The notes under the pieces: model-generated
Told to the model about the DNA's origin: nothing
What the model saw: the letters and a program-made list of their open reading frames with translations, nothing else
Databases searched by the model: none
In this document: piece after piece, positions 1 through 6,751 of the stretch
How positions within the stretch are numbered: the stretch's first letter is position 1
How the letters are laid out: each line of letters begins with the position of its first letter
Made by a program: the position numbers and the translations under genes
Origin: Bacteroidota bacterium
Lineage (GTDB): Bacteria > Bacteroidota > Bacteroidia > Chitinophagales > Chitinophagaceae
DNA length: 8,135 nt
NCBI GenBank assembly: GCA_023433345.1
Contig: JAEZDA010000063.1
Location: 1 to 8,135, forward strand
Reading direction: 5' to 3'

Positions 1-3
1 ACC

Positions 4-36
4 CTGCACCCTGCACCTTATACCCTAACCTGCACC
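4..36. repeat. Short C-rich direct repeats (CTGCACC x3)
   Basis: The heptamer CTGCACC occurs three times, at 4-10, 11-17 and 30-36. The last two copies extend to CTGCACCTT, and each is followed by a related C-rich tail. The tract touches the left edge, so the array may continue outside the window. It lies just before the DUF4258 gene and looks like intergenic low-complexity sequence. The DUF4258 frame happens to stay open through it to the edge, so a coding role cannot be fully excluded. No function is assigned. Confidence 0.5.
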
Positions 37-66
37 TTGATCCCGCAACATTCCCTAAATTGCGTG

Positions 67-477
67 GTGCTGAAAAAATACCTCCCTTTTATTTTATGTA
101 TAGCGGCTGCAGCCCTGTTGTATTGGATCAAAACCAACCAGCGAGGCGAAAAGAAAAAAGCAGAGATCACTGGAGTTGAAAAAAGCTCGGAGAAGGAACC
201 TTTTGCCCGCGACACTGCATTGCTCGCTTACAGCAAACATGCAAAATGCAGGATGGATTGCAGGCAGATTGATAAGGAGGAGGTTCAGGATATACTAATG
301 AATGGGAAGATCAATTTTCAGCGGGTTGAAGAGGATGCAGAAGGCATAACCTATCCGATTGAAGGCCTTACGAAGGACGGGCAGCAGGTTCGCGTGGTGT
401 ACGCGCCAAAGCCCGATGCGATAGTGGTGGTAACGGCCATTGATCTTGAAAAAGACTGGCCCTGCAACTGTAACTAA
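67..477 (+). CDS. Membrane-anchored DUF4258 domain protein
   Basis: Small protein of about 136 residues. It has an N-terminal hydrophobic segment (about residues 4-20, LPFILCIAAAALLYW) preceded by KK and followed by a charged K/E-rich linker to about residue 48. A DUF4258 domain then runs to the end. The family signature is visible as SKHAKCRMDCRQI (about 56-68), a helix ending in LMNGKI, and a final beta strand VVVTAIDLEKDWPCNCN. No molecular function is established for these domains; some relatives resemble small RelE-like folds, which is only a hint. The start is uncertain. No ATG lies upstream of the domain, so I chose GTG at 67, just before LKKYLPF. GTG at 64 and TTG at 37 are alternatives, and the frame is open to the window edge. 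Four cysteines (CRMDC and CNC) are unusual for so short a domain. The gene ends 34 nt before the GH3 gene and may be co-transcribed with it. Confidence 0.8.
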   Translation: MLKKYLPFILCIAAAALLYWIKTNQRGEKKKAEITGVEKSSEKEPFARDTALLAYSKHAKCRMDCRQIDKEEVQDILMNGKINFQRVEEDAEGITYPIEGLTKDGQQVRVVYAPKPDAIVVVTAIDLEKDWPCNCN

Positions 478-511
478 CGTAAGAGCCTAAACGAAATTAA
501 ACTGCTCTGGA

Positions 512-2005
512 ATGAAATTCAAAAGTTTGTTGGCAAAGCCTTTTGCCAATTACATATATCGGGCGATAAGGAAGGGAATGCATAATGCGGTGGCAGACCA
601 GCAGGATATCTTTAATCAACTGATTAAGGTTGGGGCAAAAACAAAGTTTGGAAAGGATCACAATTTTGATCAGGTTAAGAGCCATGAAGATTACGTGAAG
701 CTTGTGCCCGTGCGGGATTATGAAGGCTTTCGATCTTACATCGATCTTATTAAAGAAGGAAAACAGAATGTTCTCTGGAAAGGCCGCCCGATTTATTTTG
801 CAAAGACAAGCGGTACCACGAGTGGCGTGAAATACATCCCGATAACAAAAGATTCTATCCCCAATCACATCAACACTGCGCGCAATGCACTGCTTTGTTA
901 CATGGCGGAAACCGGGAACACCGCATTTGCAGGCGGTAAGCTTATCTTCCTGAGTGGCTCGCCTGAGCTGGAAAGAATAGGGGATATTCCCACAGGGCGT
1001 TTAAGCGGCATCGTTAATCACCATGTTCCGAAATATTTGCGTTCAAACCAACTGCCTTCTTTCGAAACAAACTGTATTGAAGATTGGGAACAGAAACTGG
1101 AAAAGATAGTTGATGAAACTATCGGGCAAAATATGACACTCATCTCCGGAATACCGCCTTGGATGCAAATGTATTTTGACAAACTCGAGGAACGATCAGG
1201 CAAAAAGGTTGGTAGCCTTTTCCCAAACTTTAATGTAATGGTGCAGGGAGGTGTGAACTTCGAACCGTATCGCGCAAAACTTTTGGAAAGTATCGGCCGC
1301 CCGGTGGACATGATCGAACTCTTTCCCGCAAGCGAAGGTTTTTTTGCCTTCCAGGATTCTCAAAAACATGAGGGAATGCTGTTGAACACTCATAGCGGTA
1401 TCTTTTTCGAATTCATTCCTGTTTCAGAAATTCATAACGAACATCCTACGAGGCTGACGCTTGAAAATGTAAAAGTCGGAGAGAATTATGCGCTGATCAT
1501 TTCCAGCAACGCAGGGCTGTGGGCGTATAATATTGGGGATACTGTTAAGTTCCTTTCAACAGATCCTTACCGGTTGATCGTTTCGGGGCGCATCAAACAT
1601 TACATCTCAGCCTTTGGCGAGCATATTATCGGTGAAGAAGTCGAATCTGCAATGGTGAATGCGGCGGCTGGAGAAGTGCATATCACAGAATTTACAGTGG
1701 CTCCCATGGTAAACGACGATGAAGGGAACAGTTATCACGAATGGTTTGTTGAATTTGAGGAAACTCCCCGCGACCTGGAAGCCTTTGCCAGTAAACTCGA
1801 CCAACAACTCAGGGGAAAAAATATATACTACGACGATCTTATCAGAGGAAATATTTTAAAACGACTGAAAATAACGCCAATCCGAAAAAATGGTTTTGTT
1901 GACTATATGAAAAGCATTGGCAAACTCGGCGGACAAAACAAGGTGCCTCGTTTAAGTAACGATCGCATTCTCGCCGACGGTCTCAGGCCATTTCTAAAAT
2001 CATGA
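512..2005 (+). CDS. GH3 family acyl-adenylating (acyl-acid amido synthetase-like) protein
   Basis: A 497-residue member of the GH3 family, named after plant auxin-responsive enzymes. It belongs to the larger acyl-adenylate-forming group. Known plant members activate a carboxylic acid (indole acetate, jasmonate, benzoates) with ATP and join it to an amino acid; the substrates of bacterial members are largely unknown. Visible motifs are the phosphate-binding loop KTSGTTSGVKYIP (98-110), the adenine/ribose motif FPASEGFFAFQ (271-281), and the third nucleotide motif YNIGDTVKF (339-347), followed by SGRIKHYISAFGEHI (358-372) at the hinge before the mobile C-terminal domain. There is no signal peptide, so it is cytoplasmic. 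Length is slightly below plant enzymes (around 600) and usual for Bacteroidota copies. The ATG start gives the expected N-terminus. dxr follows 96 nt downstream on the same strand. Family assignment is secure; reaction and substrate are not. Confidence 0.93.
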   Translation: MKFKSLLAKPFANYIYRAIRKGMHNAVADQQDIFNQLIKVGAKTKFGKDHNFDQVKSHEDYVKLVPVRDYEGFRSYIDLIKEGKQNVLWKGRPIYFAKTSGTTSGVKYIPITKDSIPNHINTARNALLCYMAETGNTAFAGGKLIFLSGSPELERIGDIPTGRLSGIVNHHVPKYLRSNQLPSFETNCIEDWEQKLEKIVDETIGQNMTLISGIPPWMQMYFDKLEERSGKKVGSLFPNFNVMVQGGVNFEPYRAKLLESIGRPVDMIELFPASEGFFAFQDSQKHEGMLLNTHSGIFFEFIPVSEIHNEHPTRLTLENVKVGENYALIISSNAGLWAYNIGDTVKFLSTDPYRLIVSGRIKHYISAFGEHIIGEEVESAMVNAAAGEVHITEFTVAPMVNDDEGNSYHEWFVEFEETPRDLEAFASKLDQQLRGKNIYYDDLIRGNILKRLKITPIRKNGFVDYMKSIGKLGGQNKVPRLSNDRILADGLRPFLKS

Positions 2006-2101
2006 TGCAGCATGGCTTTTCTATTTTGGCAAAGGTTTATCATCCTTCTTCATTTAATAACTTAAATTGCCGCTCATATAATTTAAAATAATTACATTAT
2101 C

Positions 2102-3271
2102 ATGCCAGAGGAATATGCGAAAAAGCGCATAGCCATATTCGGATCAACTGGGTCGATCGGTACACAGGCCCTCGACGTGATCCGCGCCCACAAAGATATT
2201 TTTGAAGTAGAGATTCTCACCGCCCAGAGTAATGATGAAAGACTCATCAGCCAGGCGCTCGAATTCTTGCCGAATGCCGTTGTAATTGGAGAGGAGGAAA
2301 AATATGATAATGTAAAAACGGCGCTTTCAAAAACGGATATCAAAGTTTTCTGTGGTGAAGAAGCCCTCGAAGAAGTTGCTGATTTTGACACCTACGATGT
2401 TATGCTCGCGGCTATCGTGGGCTTCGCCGGTTTGAAGCCTACTTTAAAAGCCGTACATAAAGGAAAGATCATTGCACTCGCCAACAAAGAAACACTGGTT
2501 GTTGCCGGGGATATTGTTATGCAAACGGCGCTGGAAAACCGTTCACCGATCGTTCCGGTAGACAGTGAACATTCCGCACTCTTTCAATGCCTTCTTGGTG
2601 AGGCTCGCAACCCGATTGAGAAGGTTATTCTAACGGCCAGTGGCGGTCCGTTTCTTGGAAGGAAACCAAATTTCCTTGTGAACGTAAAGCGAGATCATGC
2701 CTTGCAGCATCCAAACTGGAACATGGGTGCTAAAATTTCTGTGGATTCTGCCACGCTTATGAACAAAGGCCTCGAAATGATCGAGGCAAAATGGTTGTTC
2801 AACCTGAAACCAAAACAGGTGGAAGTTATCATTCACCCGCAAAGCATCATACATAGTCTCGTGCAATTTGAAGATGGAAGCATAAAGGCACAGATGGGAT
2901 TGCCGGATATGAAGTTGCCGATACAATATGCTCTCGGCTTCCCGGAACGCATAAAGAACGACTTTCCACGGTTTAGTTTTAGGAAATATCCTTCCCTCAC
3001 TTTCGAGGAACCCGACCTGAAAACTTTCCGAAATCTCGGTTTGGCGATGGATGCACTTCATCGTGGAGGGAACATGCCATGCATTCTGAATGCGGCTAAT
3101 GAAATTGCGGTGTGGGCGTTTTTAAAGAACAGGATCGGCTTTTTAGATATCACCGCCGTAGTGGAAAAAACAATGACGGCAATACCATTTTTAGAAAAAC
3201 CATCCCTGCAGGATTATTTTGACAGCGATGGCGAGGCACGTAATTTTGCCGCCTCTTTATTGAAAATTTAA
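2102..3271 (+). CDS. dxr: 1-deoxy-D-xylulose-5-phosphate reductoisomerase
   Basis: Cytoplasmic enzyme of the MEP pathway. It converts 1-deoxy-D-xylulose 5-phosphate to 2-C-methyl-D-erythritol 4-phosphate with NADPH and a divalent metal, and is the target of fosmidomycin. The 389-residue length is normal. The N-terminal NADPH fold carries GSTGSIGTQALDVI (14-27) and ALANKETLVVAG (125-136). The catalytic domain shows PVDSEH (152-157, metal ligands D154 and E156), ASGGPF (179-184), HPNWNMG (203-209), KISVDSATLMNKGLE (211-225, with N221, K222 and metal ligand E225) and HPQSIIHS (245-252). The helical C-terminal domain contains NAANEIAV (330-337). All key residues are present, so the gene looks functional. 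The segment between SEH and SGGPF is shorter than in E. coli Dxr, a common variant. The leader before the ATG is A/T-rich with no Shine-Dalgarno. rseP starts 28 nt after the stop. Confidence 0.98.
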   Translation: MPEEYAKKRIAIFGSTGSIGTQALDVIRAHKDIFEVEILTAQSNDERLISQALEFLPNAVVIGEEEKYDNVKTALSKTDIKVFCGEEALEEVADFDTYDVMLAAIVGFAGLKPTLKAVHKGKIIALANKETLVVAGDIVMQTALENRSPIVPVDSEHSALFQCLLGEARNPIEKVILTASGGPFLGRKPNFLVNVKRDHALQHPNWNMGAKISVDSATLMNKGLEMIEAKWLFNLKPKQVEVIIHPQSIIHSLVQFEDGSIKAQMGLPDMKLPIQYALGFPERIKNDFPRFSFRKYPSLTFEEPDLKTFRNLGLAMDALHRGGNMPCILNAANEIAVWAFLKNRIGFLDITAVVEKTMTAIPFLEKPSLQDYFDSDGEARNFAASLLKI

Positions 3272-3299
3272 GTACTCTATCATTAATTCTTTACCATAC

Positions 3300-4682
3300 A
3301 TGCTTACTTTTTTAGCGATCAACTGGGGAAGTGTTGGCCTCCAGGTTGCTCAGCTTCTCTTATCACTTTCAATTCTTGTGGTACTTCACGAATTCGGTCA
3401 TTATATTACCGCGAAATGGTTCAAGTGCAGGGTTGAAAAATTTTACCTCTTTTTCGATCCGTGGTTTTCAATTGTGAAGAAAAAAATAGGAGAGACAGTA
3501 TACGGAATCGGCTGGCTTCCCCTCGGCGGATATGTAAAAATTTCCGGGATGGTTGATGAGAGTATGGACAAAGAGCAAATGAAACAACCACCTCAACCCT
3601 GGGAATTTCGCAGCAAGCCGGCCTGGCAGAGACTGATCATCATGATCGGTGGCGTAACGGTCAATATCATCCTGGCTTTCATCATCTATTCAATGATATT
3701 GATGGTTTGGGGCGAGAAAAAAGTTCCGGCGAACTCTTTGAAGTATGGTATCGCTTTTAACGACCCGATATTTAAAGACCTCGGTTTTAAAAATGGAGAT
3801 AAAGTGCTGGCAGTTGATGGCGAACCGGTTGAACAATATACCGACGTGCTGAAGAAACTGCTGGTAGTGGATGAATCCGTTACTATTGACAGGGAGGGTA
3901 AACAATTGAACCTGCAAATGCCTGTTGATTTGATAGGCACGCTGGTAGAAAAACGAAGAAAGGCCGATGGCCCAATGATCAGCCCGCGCACAACAGTTAT
4001 TGTAATGAATGTGAGTGATACGAGTGCTGCTTACCTGGCAGGGCTTCGTCCCTCTGATCAGATCGTTGCTCTTGATTCTTCACCAACAATGTTCTACGAT
4101 CAGTTCCAGGCTGCAATGCTTGGTAAAAAGAAGGGTTCCGAGGTAACGTTAACGGTTAAACGAAATGACTCTCTTCTTAATATTCCGTTCACGCTTGTAT
4201 ACGACGAAAAGATCGGCTTCAACGCTCCCGCATCTCCGCATGACTACGACAGCCTCGGGTTTTATTCTTATACAGTAAAGAAATATGGCTTTTTAGAATC
4301 TATTCCCGGTGGCGTAAAACGTGCCGGTGCGGAACTGAGCTTTTACCTCGACCAGTTCAAAAAAATTCTTTCTCCTGAAACCGGCGCATATAAAGGTGTT
4401 GGAGGATTCAAAGCAATGGGTTCGGTGTTCTCAGGCAATTCATGGGACTGGGAACATTTTTGGACGATCACCGCTTTCTTCTCAATCGTTCTCGCCTTTA
4501 TGAACCTGTTGCCAATTCCGGCGCTTGACGGCGGCCATGTACTTTTTACATTAATTGAAATGATCACAGGGCGTAAACCAAGCGACAAGTTCCTCGAATA
4601 TGCGCAGATAGCGGGCATGGTGTTACTGCTTGGCCTGATGCTTTATGCAAATGGAAATGACTGGTTTGGCTGGGGAAAATGA
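3300..4682 (+). CDS. rseP: RIP metalloprotease RseP (site-2 protease family)
   Basis: Zinc intramembrane protease of the inner membrane, family M50, which makes the second cut in regulated intramembrane proteolysis, classically of an anti-sigma factor after a periplasmic first cut. The protein has 460 residues. TM1 (about 13-35) holds the HEFGH zinc motif (30-34). A conserved cytoplasmic segment follows, with VEKFYLFFDPWFS (45-57) and GWLPLGGYVKISGM (71-84), then TM2 (about 111-136). Two PDZ domains follow: about 147-215, with DKVLAVDGEPV, and about 225-300, with DQIVALDSSPT. Near the C-terminus, NLLPIPALDGGH (402-413) supplies the third zinc ligand in the NxxPxPxLDG motif, followed by a last TM (about 434-450). 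The start is supported by the short N-terminus typical of Bacteroidota homologues. The 28-nt gap to dxr indicates a shared transcript, and dxr and rseP are neighbours in many bacteria. The natural substrate in this organism cannot be read from the window. Confidence 0.97.
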   Translation: MLTFLAINWGSVGLQVAQLLLSLSILVVLHEFGHYITAKWFKCRVEKFYLFFDPWFSIVKKKIGETVYGIGWLPLGGYVKISGMVDESMDKEQMKQPPQPWEFRSKPAWQRLIIMIGGVTVNIILAFIIYSMILMVWGEKKVPANSLKYGIAFNDPIFKDLGFKNGDKVLAVDGEPVEQYTDVLKKLLVVDESVTIDREGKQLNLQMPVDLIGTLVEKRRKADGPMISPRTTVIVMNVSDTSAAYLAGLRPSDQIVALDSSPTMFYDQFQAAMLGKKKGSEVTLTVKRNDSLLNIPFTLVYDEKIGFNAPASPHDYDSLGFYSYTVKKYGFLESIPGGVKRAGAELSFYLDQFKKILSPETGAYKGVGGFKAMGSVFSGNSWDWEHFWTITAFFSIVLAFMNLLPIPALDGGHVLFTLIEMITGRKPSDKFLEYAQIAGMVLLLGLMLYANGNDWFGWGK

Positions 4683-4688
4683 TATAAT

Positions 4689-4814
4689 TCCTGCTTAAGT
4701 TTTAAAGTGCTTTCCAGGCCCTTCCTTATTAATTACGCCCAATAATAAGAGGGCGGATTAAAACATTACGTATATTTATAAGGCTTATTAGCCCCTCCAA
4801 ATCTCCTGCTTAAG
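4689..4814. repeat. 11-bp direct repeat pair TCCTGCTTAAG
   Basis: TCCTGCTTAAG occurs exactly at 4689-4699, seven bases after the rseP stop codon, and again at 4804-4814, about 44 bases before the sugar dehydrogenase start. The copies are 115 bp apart, in the same orientation, and contain the palindrome CTTAAG. Together they bracket most of the 175-nt intergenic region. This could be chance, a regulator site, or the trace of a small duplication or insertion. The feature covers both copies and the DNA between them. Confidence 0.35.
4725..4755. other. Interleaved inverted repeats downstream of rseP
   Basis: Two perfect inverted repeats overlap in the intergenic region after rseP. CTTATTA (4725-4731) pairs with TAATAAG (4743-4749), and CGCCC (4736-4740) pairs with GGGCG (4751-4755). 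Because the arms alternate, the two stems compete. A true pseudoknot is unlikely, since only one base (4750) is left to cross the 7-bp stem. Either stem could mark the end of the rseP transcript, but no T-run follows, so I do not call a terminator. Confidence 0.3.
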
Positions 4815-4857
4815 AGAATATCTCCCTGCCCGGCACGCATCCTTCAAATTTTCTTTT

Positions 4858-6534
4858 ATGAAAAGATATTGCCTTGCCTTACTGTGCTGCGTATTCAACG
4901 GGAGTGTATCGAAAGCACAAACTGTACTTTATAATCTTGGAACAACCACTGTTGAAACCAGTACGCTTTACACAAGCGCACAATTACCTTGGGAGTTAAA
5001 ATATGGGCCCGGGGATTCACTGTGGATGACCACCCGCAACGGAAGGGTTTACAGGATTCATAATTCAGACGGCGGCGCAACCTTACTTCTCGATCATAGC
5101 GCCAGTGTGTGGCAGCTGGGTGAGTCGGGCATGCTGGGTTTTGCTTTTCATCCTCAATTCTCAACAAATCCTTACGTATATATTGTTTATACCTACACCT
5201 CTGGCGGCTTAAATCGTGAACGCTTGTCACGTTTCACATATTCCGGCAACTCATTGGCAAGTGAACAGGTGATTTTTGATGGGGGAAATATACTTGCATC
5301 GGATATACATAACGGCTCGCGATTGCTCGTGTTGCCTGATAATACCCTGCTCATGTCAACCGGGGATGCAGAGCTTCCCAATCAAACTCAAAACCTTGCA
5401 ACTTTCAACGGGAAGATACTTCGGTTGAATCTTGATGGATCTATTCCGGCAGACAACCCGGATCCCTCAAGTTACATTTACACCCGCGGCCACAGAAATC
5501 CTCAGGGTCTTGCGCTCCATCCTAACGGTAAGGTGTACTCGACAGAGCACGGGCCCTCAGCAAATGACGAATTTCAAATTATTGAAGCAGGCAGAAATTA
5601 CGGCTGGCCTAATGTTCAGGGTTTTTGCGATAATGATATTGGCGCGGGAGAATCAACATACTGCTCCTCAAACAATATCAAAGAGCCTCTCACATCGTGG
5701 AATGTTGTGCCCGGAACAACGTGGGCACCAGCCGATATGATGTGGTACACGCACTCATCCATCCCGGAGTTTCAGAATGCAATGCTCATTACATTTCTTA
5801 AAACCAGTAAGATAAATGTGGTGCGATTAAATGCCGCCGGAGATGCCGTTACGTCCCAGCAAGATTTCTTCGCATTCACCTGGGGTCGCCTCAGGGATAT
5901 TACAGCAGCTCCAAACGGAGATATCTATATCGCCACTAACACTTCTCCATTCAGAATTATAAAAATGCGCGCTACCGGCCCTGTACCGGTTCGCATTCGT
6001 GATTTCCATTATCATTGCCTCGCAAACAATTCCGTGAAGTTTACATGGCAGTCAGATGCAGAACAAAACCTCCGCAGATTTGTGCTGCAAAAAAGTGAGG
6101 ATGGAATTAACTATCTTGATGTGGCCCGCATTTCTTCGCAGGCTGTCGGTGGAAACTCATCGTTGCCGTTAAATTATAGCGTTGAAGACGGGCCCGGAGG
6201 AAGCTCAATTACATACTACCGCCTTATCAGCGAAGATTTAGACGGGAGAACCCAGTTTCATCCGGTTCTAACGGTGCAGTGCAGGGGTTTTTCTTCAGTG
6301 CGCCTTGTTCCTAACCCTGCTAAAGATCGTGCAGTTTTACAAACAGGATCAAATGAAATTTTGAAAGTGAAAGTGTTTGATGCTCTCGGCAGGGAAGTTT
6401 ATTCAACCCGGGCAGGCGGAGACATTTTATTGCCTGTTGCCAATTTTCAGCCCGGTCTGTATACCATACTGGCGTCAAAGAAAGGCGACACGATCATTTA
6501 TCGGGGCAGGCTGGTGGTTGCTTCCGGAAATTAG
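4858..6534 (+). CDS. Secreted PQQ-dependent sugar dehydrogenase (glucose/sorbosone type) with T9SS sorting domain
   Basis: A 558-residue exported protein. A Sec signal peptide (1-20, cut likely after VSKA, before QT) precedes a six-bladed beta-propeller of the soluble glucose/sorbosone dehydrogenase family (about 45-370). By comparison with Acinetobacter soluble glucose dehydrogenase, H151 in HNGSR matches the catalytic base, R213 in RGHRNPQGL a PQQ-contacting arginine, and EHGPSANDE (230-238) the calcium/PQQ loop, followed by GRNYGWPNVQGF. C257 and C269 probably form a disulfide in a loop typical of this subgroup. A fibronectin-like module (about 378-475, with FTWQSDAEQN and ending YYRLISEDLDG) leads to a type A T9SS sorting domain (about 480-558: VPNPAKD, VFDALGREVY, LPVANFQPGLYTI). 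The enzyme should therefore cross the outer membrane and be surface-attached or released. It would oxidise an aldose or similar sugar with PQQ; the true substrate is unknown. The gene stands alone, 175 nt from rseP. Confidence 0.92.
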   Translation: MKRYCLALLCCVFNGSVSKAQTVLYNLGTTTVETSTLYTSAQLPWELKYGPGDSLWMTTRNGRVYRIHNSDGGATLLLDHSASVWQLGESGMLGFAFHPQFSTNPYVYIVYTYTSGGLNRERLSRFTYSGNSLASEQVIFDGGNILASDIHNGSRLLVLPDNTLLMSTGDAELPNQTQNLATFNGKILRLNLDGSIPADNPDPSSYIYTRGHRNPQGLALHPNGKVYSTEHGPSANDEFQIIEAGRNYGWPNVQGFCDNDIGAGESTYCSSNNIKEPLTSWNVVPGTTWAPADMMWYTHSSIPEFQNAMLITFLKTSKINVVRLNAAGDAVTSQQDFFAFTWGRLRDITAAPNGDIYIATNTSPFRIIKMRATGPVPVRIRDFHYHCLANNSVKFTWQSDAEQNLRRFVLQKSEDGINYLDVARISSQAVGGNSSLPLNYSVEDGPGGSSITYYRLISEDLDGRTQFHPVLTVQCRGFSSVRLVPNPAKDRAVLQTGSNEILKVKVFDALGREVYSTRAGGDILLPVANFQPGLYTILASKKGDTIIYRGRLVVASGN

Positions 6535-6548
6535 CGACAGCGGATTGA

Positions 6549-6704
6549 TTACATAAGATCCAAAGCCAGTGCAAAAAAAGTTACATTGAAAGGCAGAACC
6601 ATGGAACAATATCCGCCCGCAACAGCGTACACGCCAAAAAAGGCAACTACGGAGAGAAGGAAAAGCACCCAATAAAGTCCACGTGATTTTTTTGCAGTTT
6701 GCAT
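6549..6704 (-). CDS. Small two-segment membrane protein, unknown function
   Basis: A 51-residue protein, very hydrophobic. A basic start (MQTAKKSRG) is followed by one hydrophobic segment (about 10-28), a GGYC turn (30-33), and a second segment (about 33-50) ending ALALDLM. It is probably a helical hairpin in the inner membrane with both ends in the cytoplasm. I do not recognise a named family. Support for it being real comes from the clean membrane-protein composition, its filling of a gap between two genes on the other strand, and a well-placed promoter match just upstream (6722-6751). The frame is open to an earlier ATG at 6764, but that start lies upstream of the promoter and would add an unconvincing polar leader, so I chose the ATG at 6704. 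It is convergent with the sugar dehydrogenase gene, with 14 nt between the stops. Confidence 0.65.
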   Translation of the reverse strand: MQTAKKSRGLYWVLFLLSVVAFFGVYAVAGGYCSMVLPFNVTFFALALDLM

Positions 6705-6721
6705 GTGCTGAAAGATTTGTG

Positions 6722-6751
6722 CAAATATAATGCTCCCGCTCTTTCTTCCAA
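6722..6751 (-). promoter_or_regulatory. Bacteroidota-type promoter for the small membrane protein gene
   Basis: On the minus strand, TATATTTG (6729-6722) matches the Bacteroidota -7 element TAnnTTTG exactly. A TTG (6751-6749, in context ATTGG) lies 19 nt upstream, the expected place for the -33 element. Transcription should begin around 6716, giving a leader of roughly 12 nt before the ATG at 6704. An inverted repeat ATTTG-TG-CAAAT (6715-6726) overlaps the -7 element and the likely start site and could be an operator, though it is short. Confidence 0.5.

Noticed and set aside
21..30. TACCCTAACC, similar to a telomere-type CCCTAA unit.
   Set aside because: Only a single copy is present within a degenerate C-rich repeat; it has no telomeric meaning in a bacterial chromosome.
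497..868. Open minus-strand frame of 123 codons opposite the GH3 gene.
   Set aside because: It lies fully against the conserved GH3 N-terminus, has no recognisable domain and a composition typical of an antisense shadow.
2630..3061. Open minus-strand frame of 143 codons opposite dxr.
   Set aside because: dxr is certain on the plus strand; the antisense translation shows no family signature.
4771..4778. TATATTTA as a promoter element for the sugar dehydrogenase gene.
   Set aside because: It differs from TAnnTTTG at the important last G, and no TTG lies 19-21 nt upstream.
4782..4793. GGCT-TATT-AGCC hairpin before the sugar dehydrogenase.
   Set aside because: A 4-bp stem is too short to separate from chance and has no following T-run.
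6726..6731. TATAAT on the plus strand, like an E. coli -10 box.
   Set aside because: Bacteroidota primary sigma factors use TAnnTTTG, and no -35 at usual spacing is present; the bases belong to the minus-strand promoter region.
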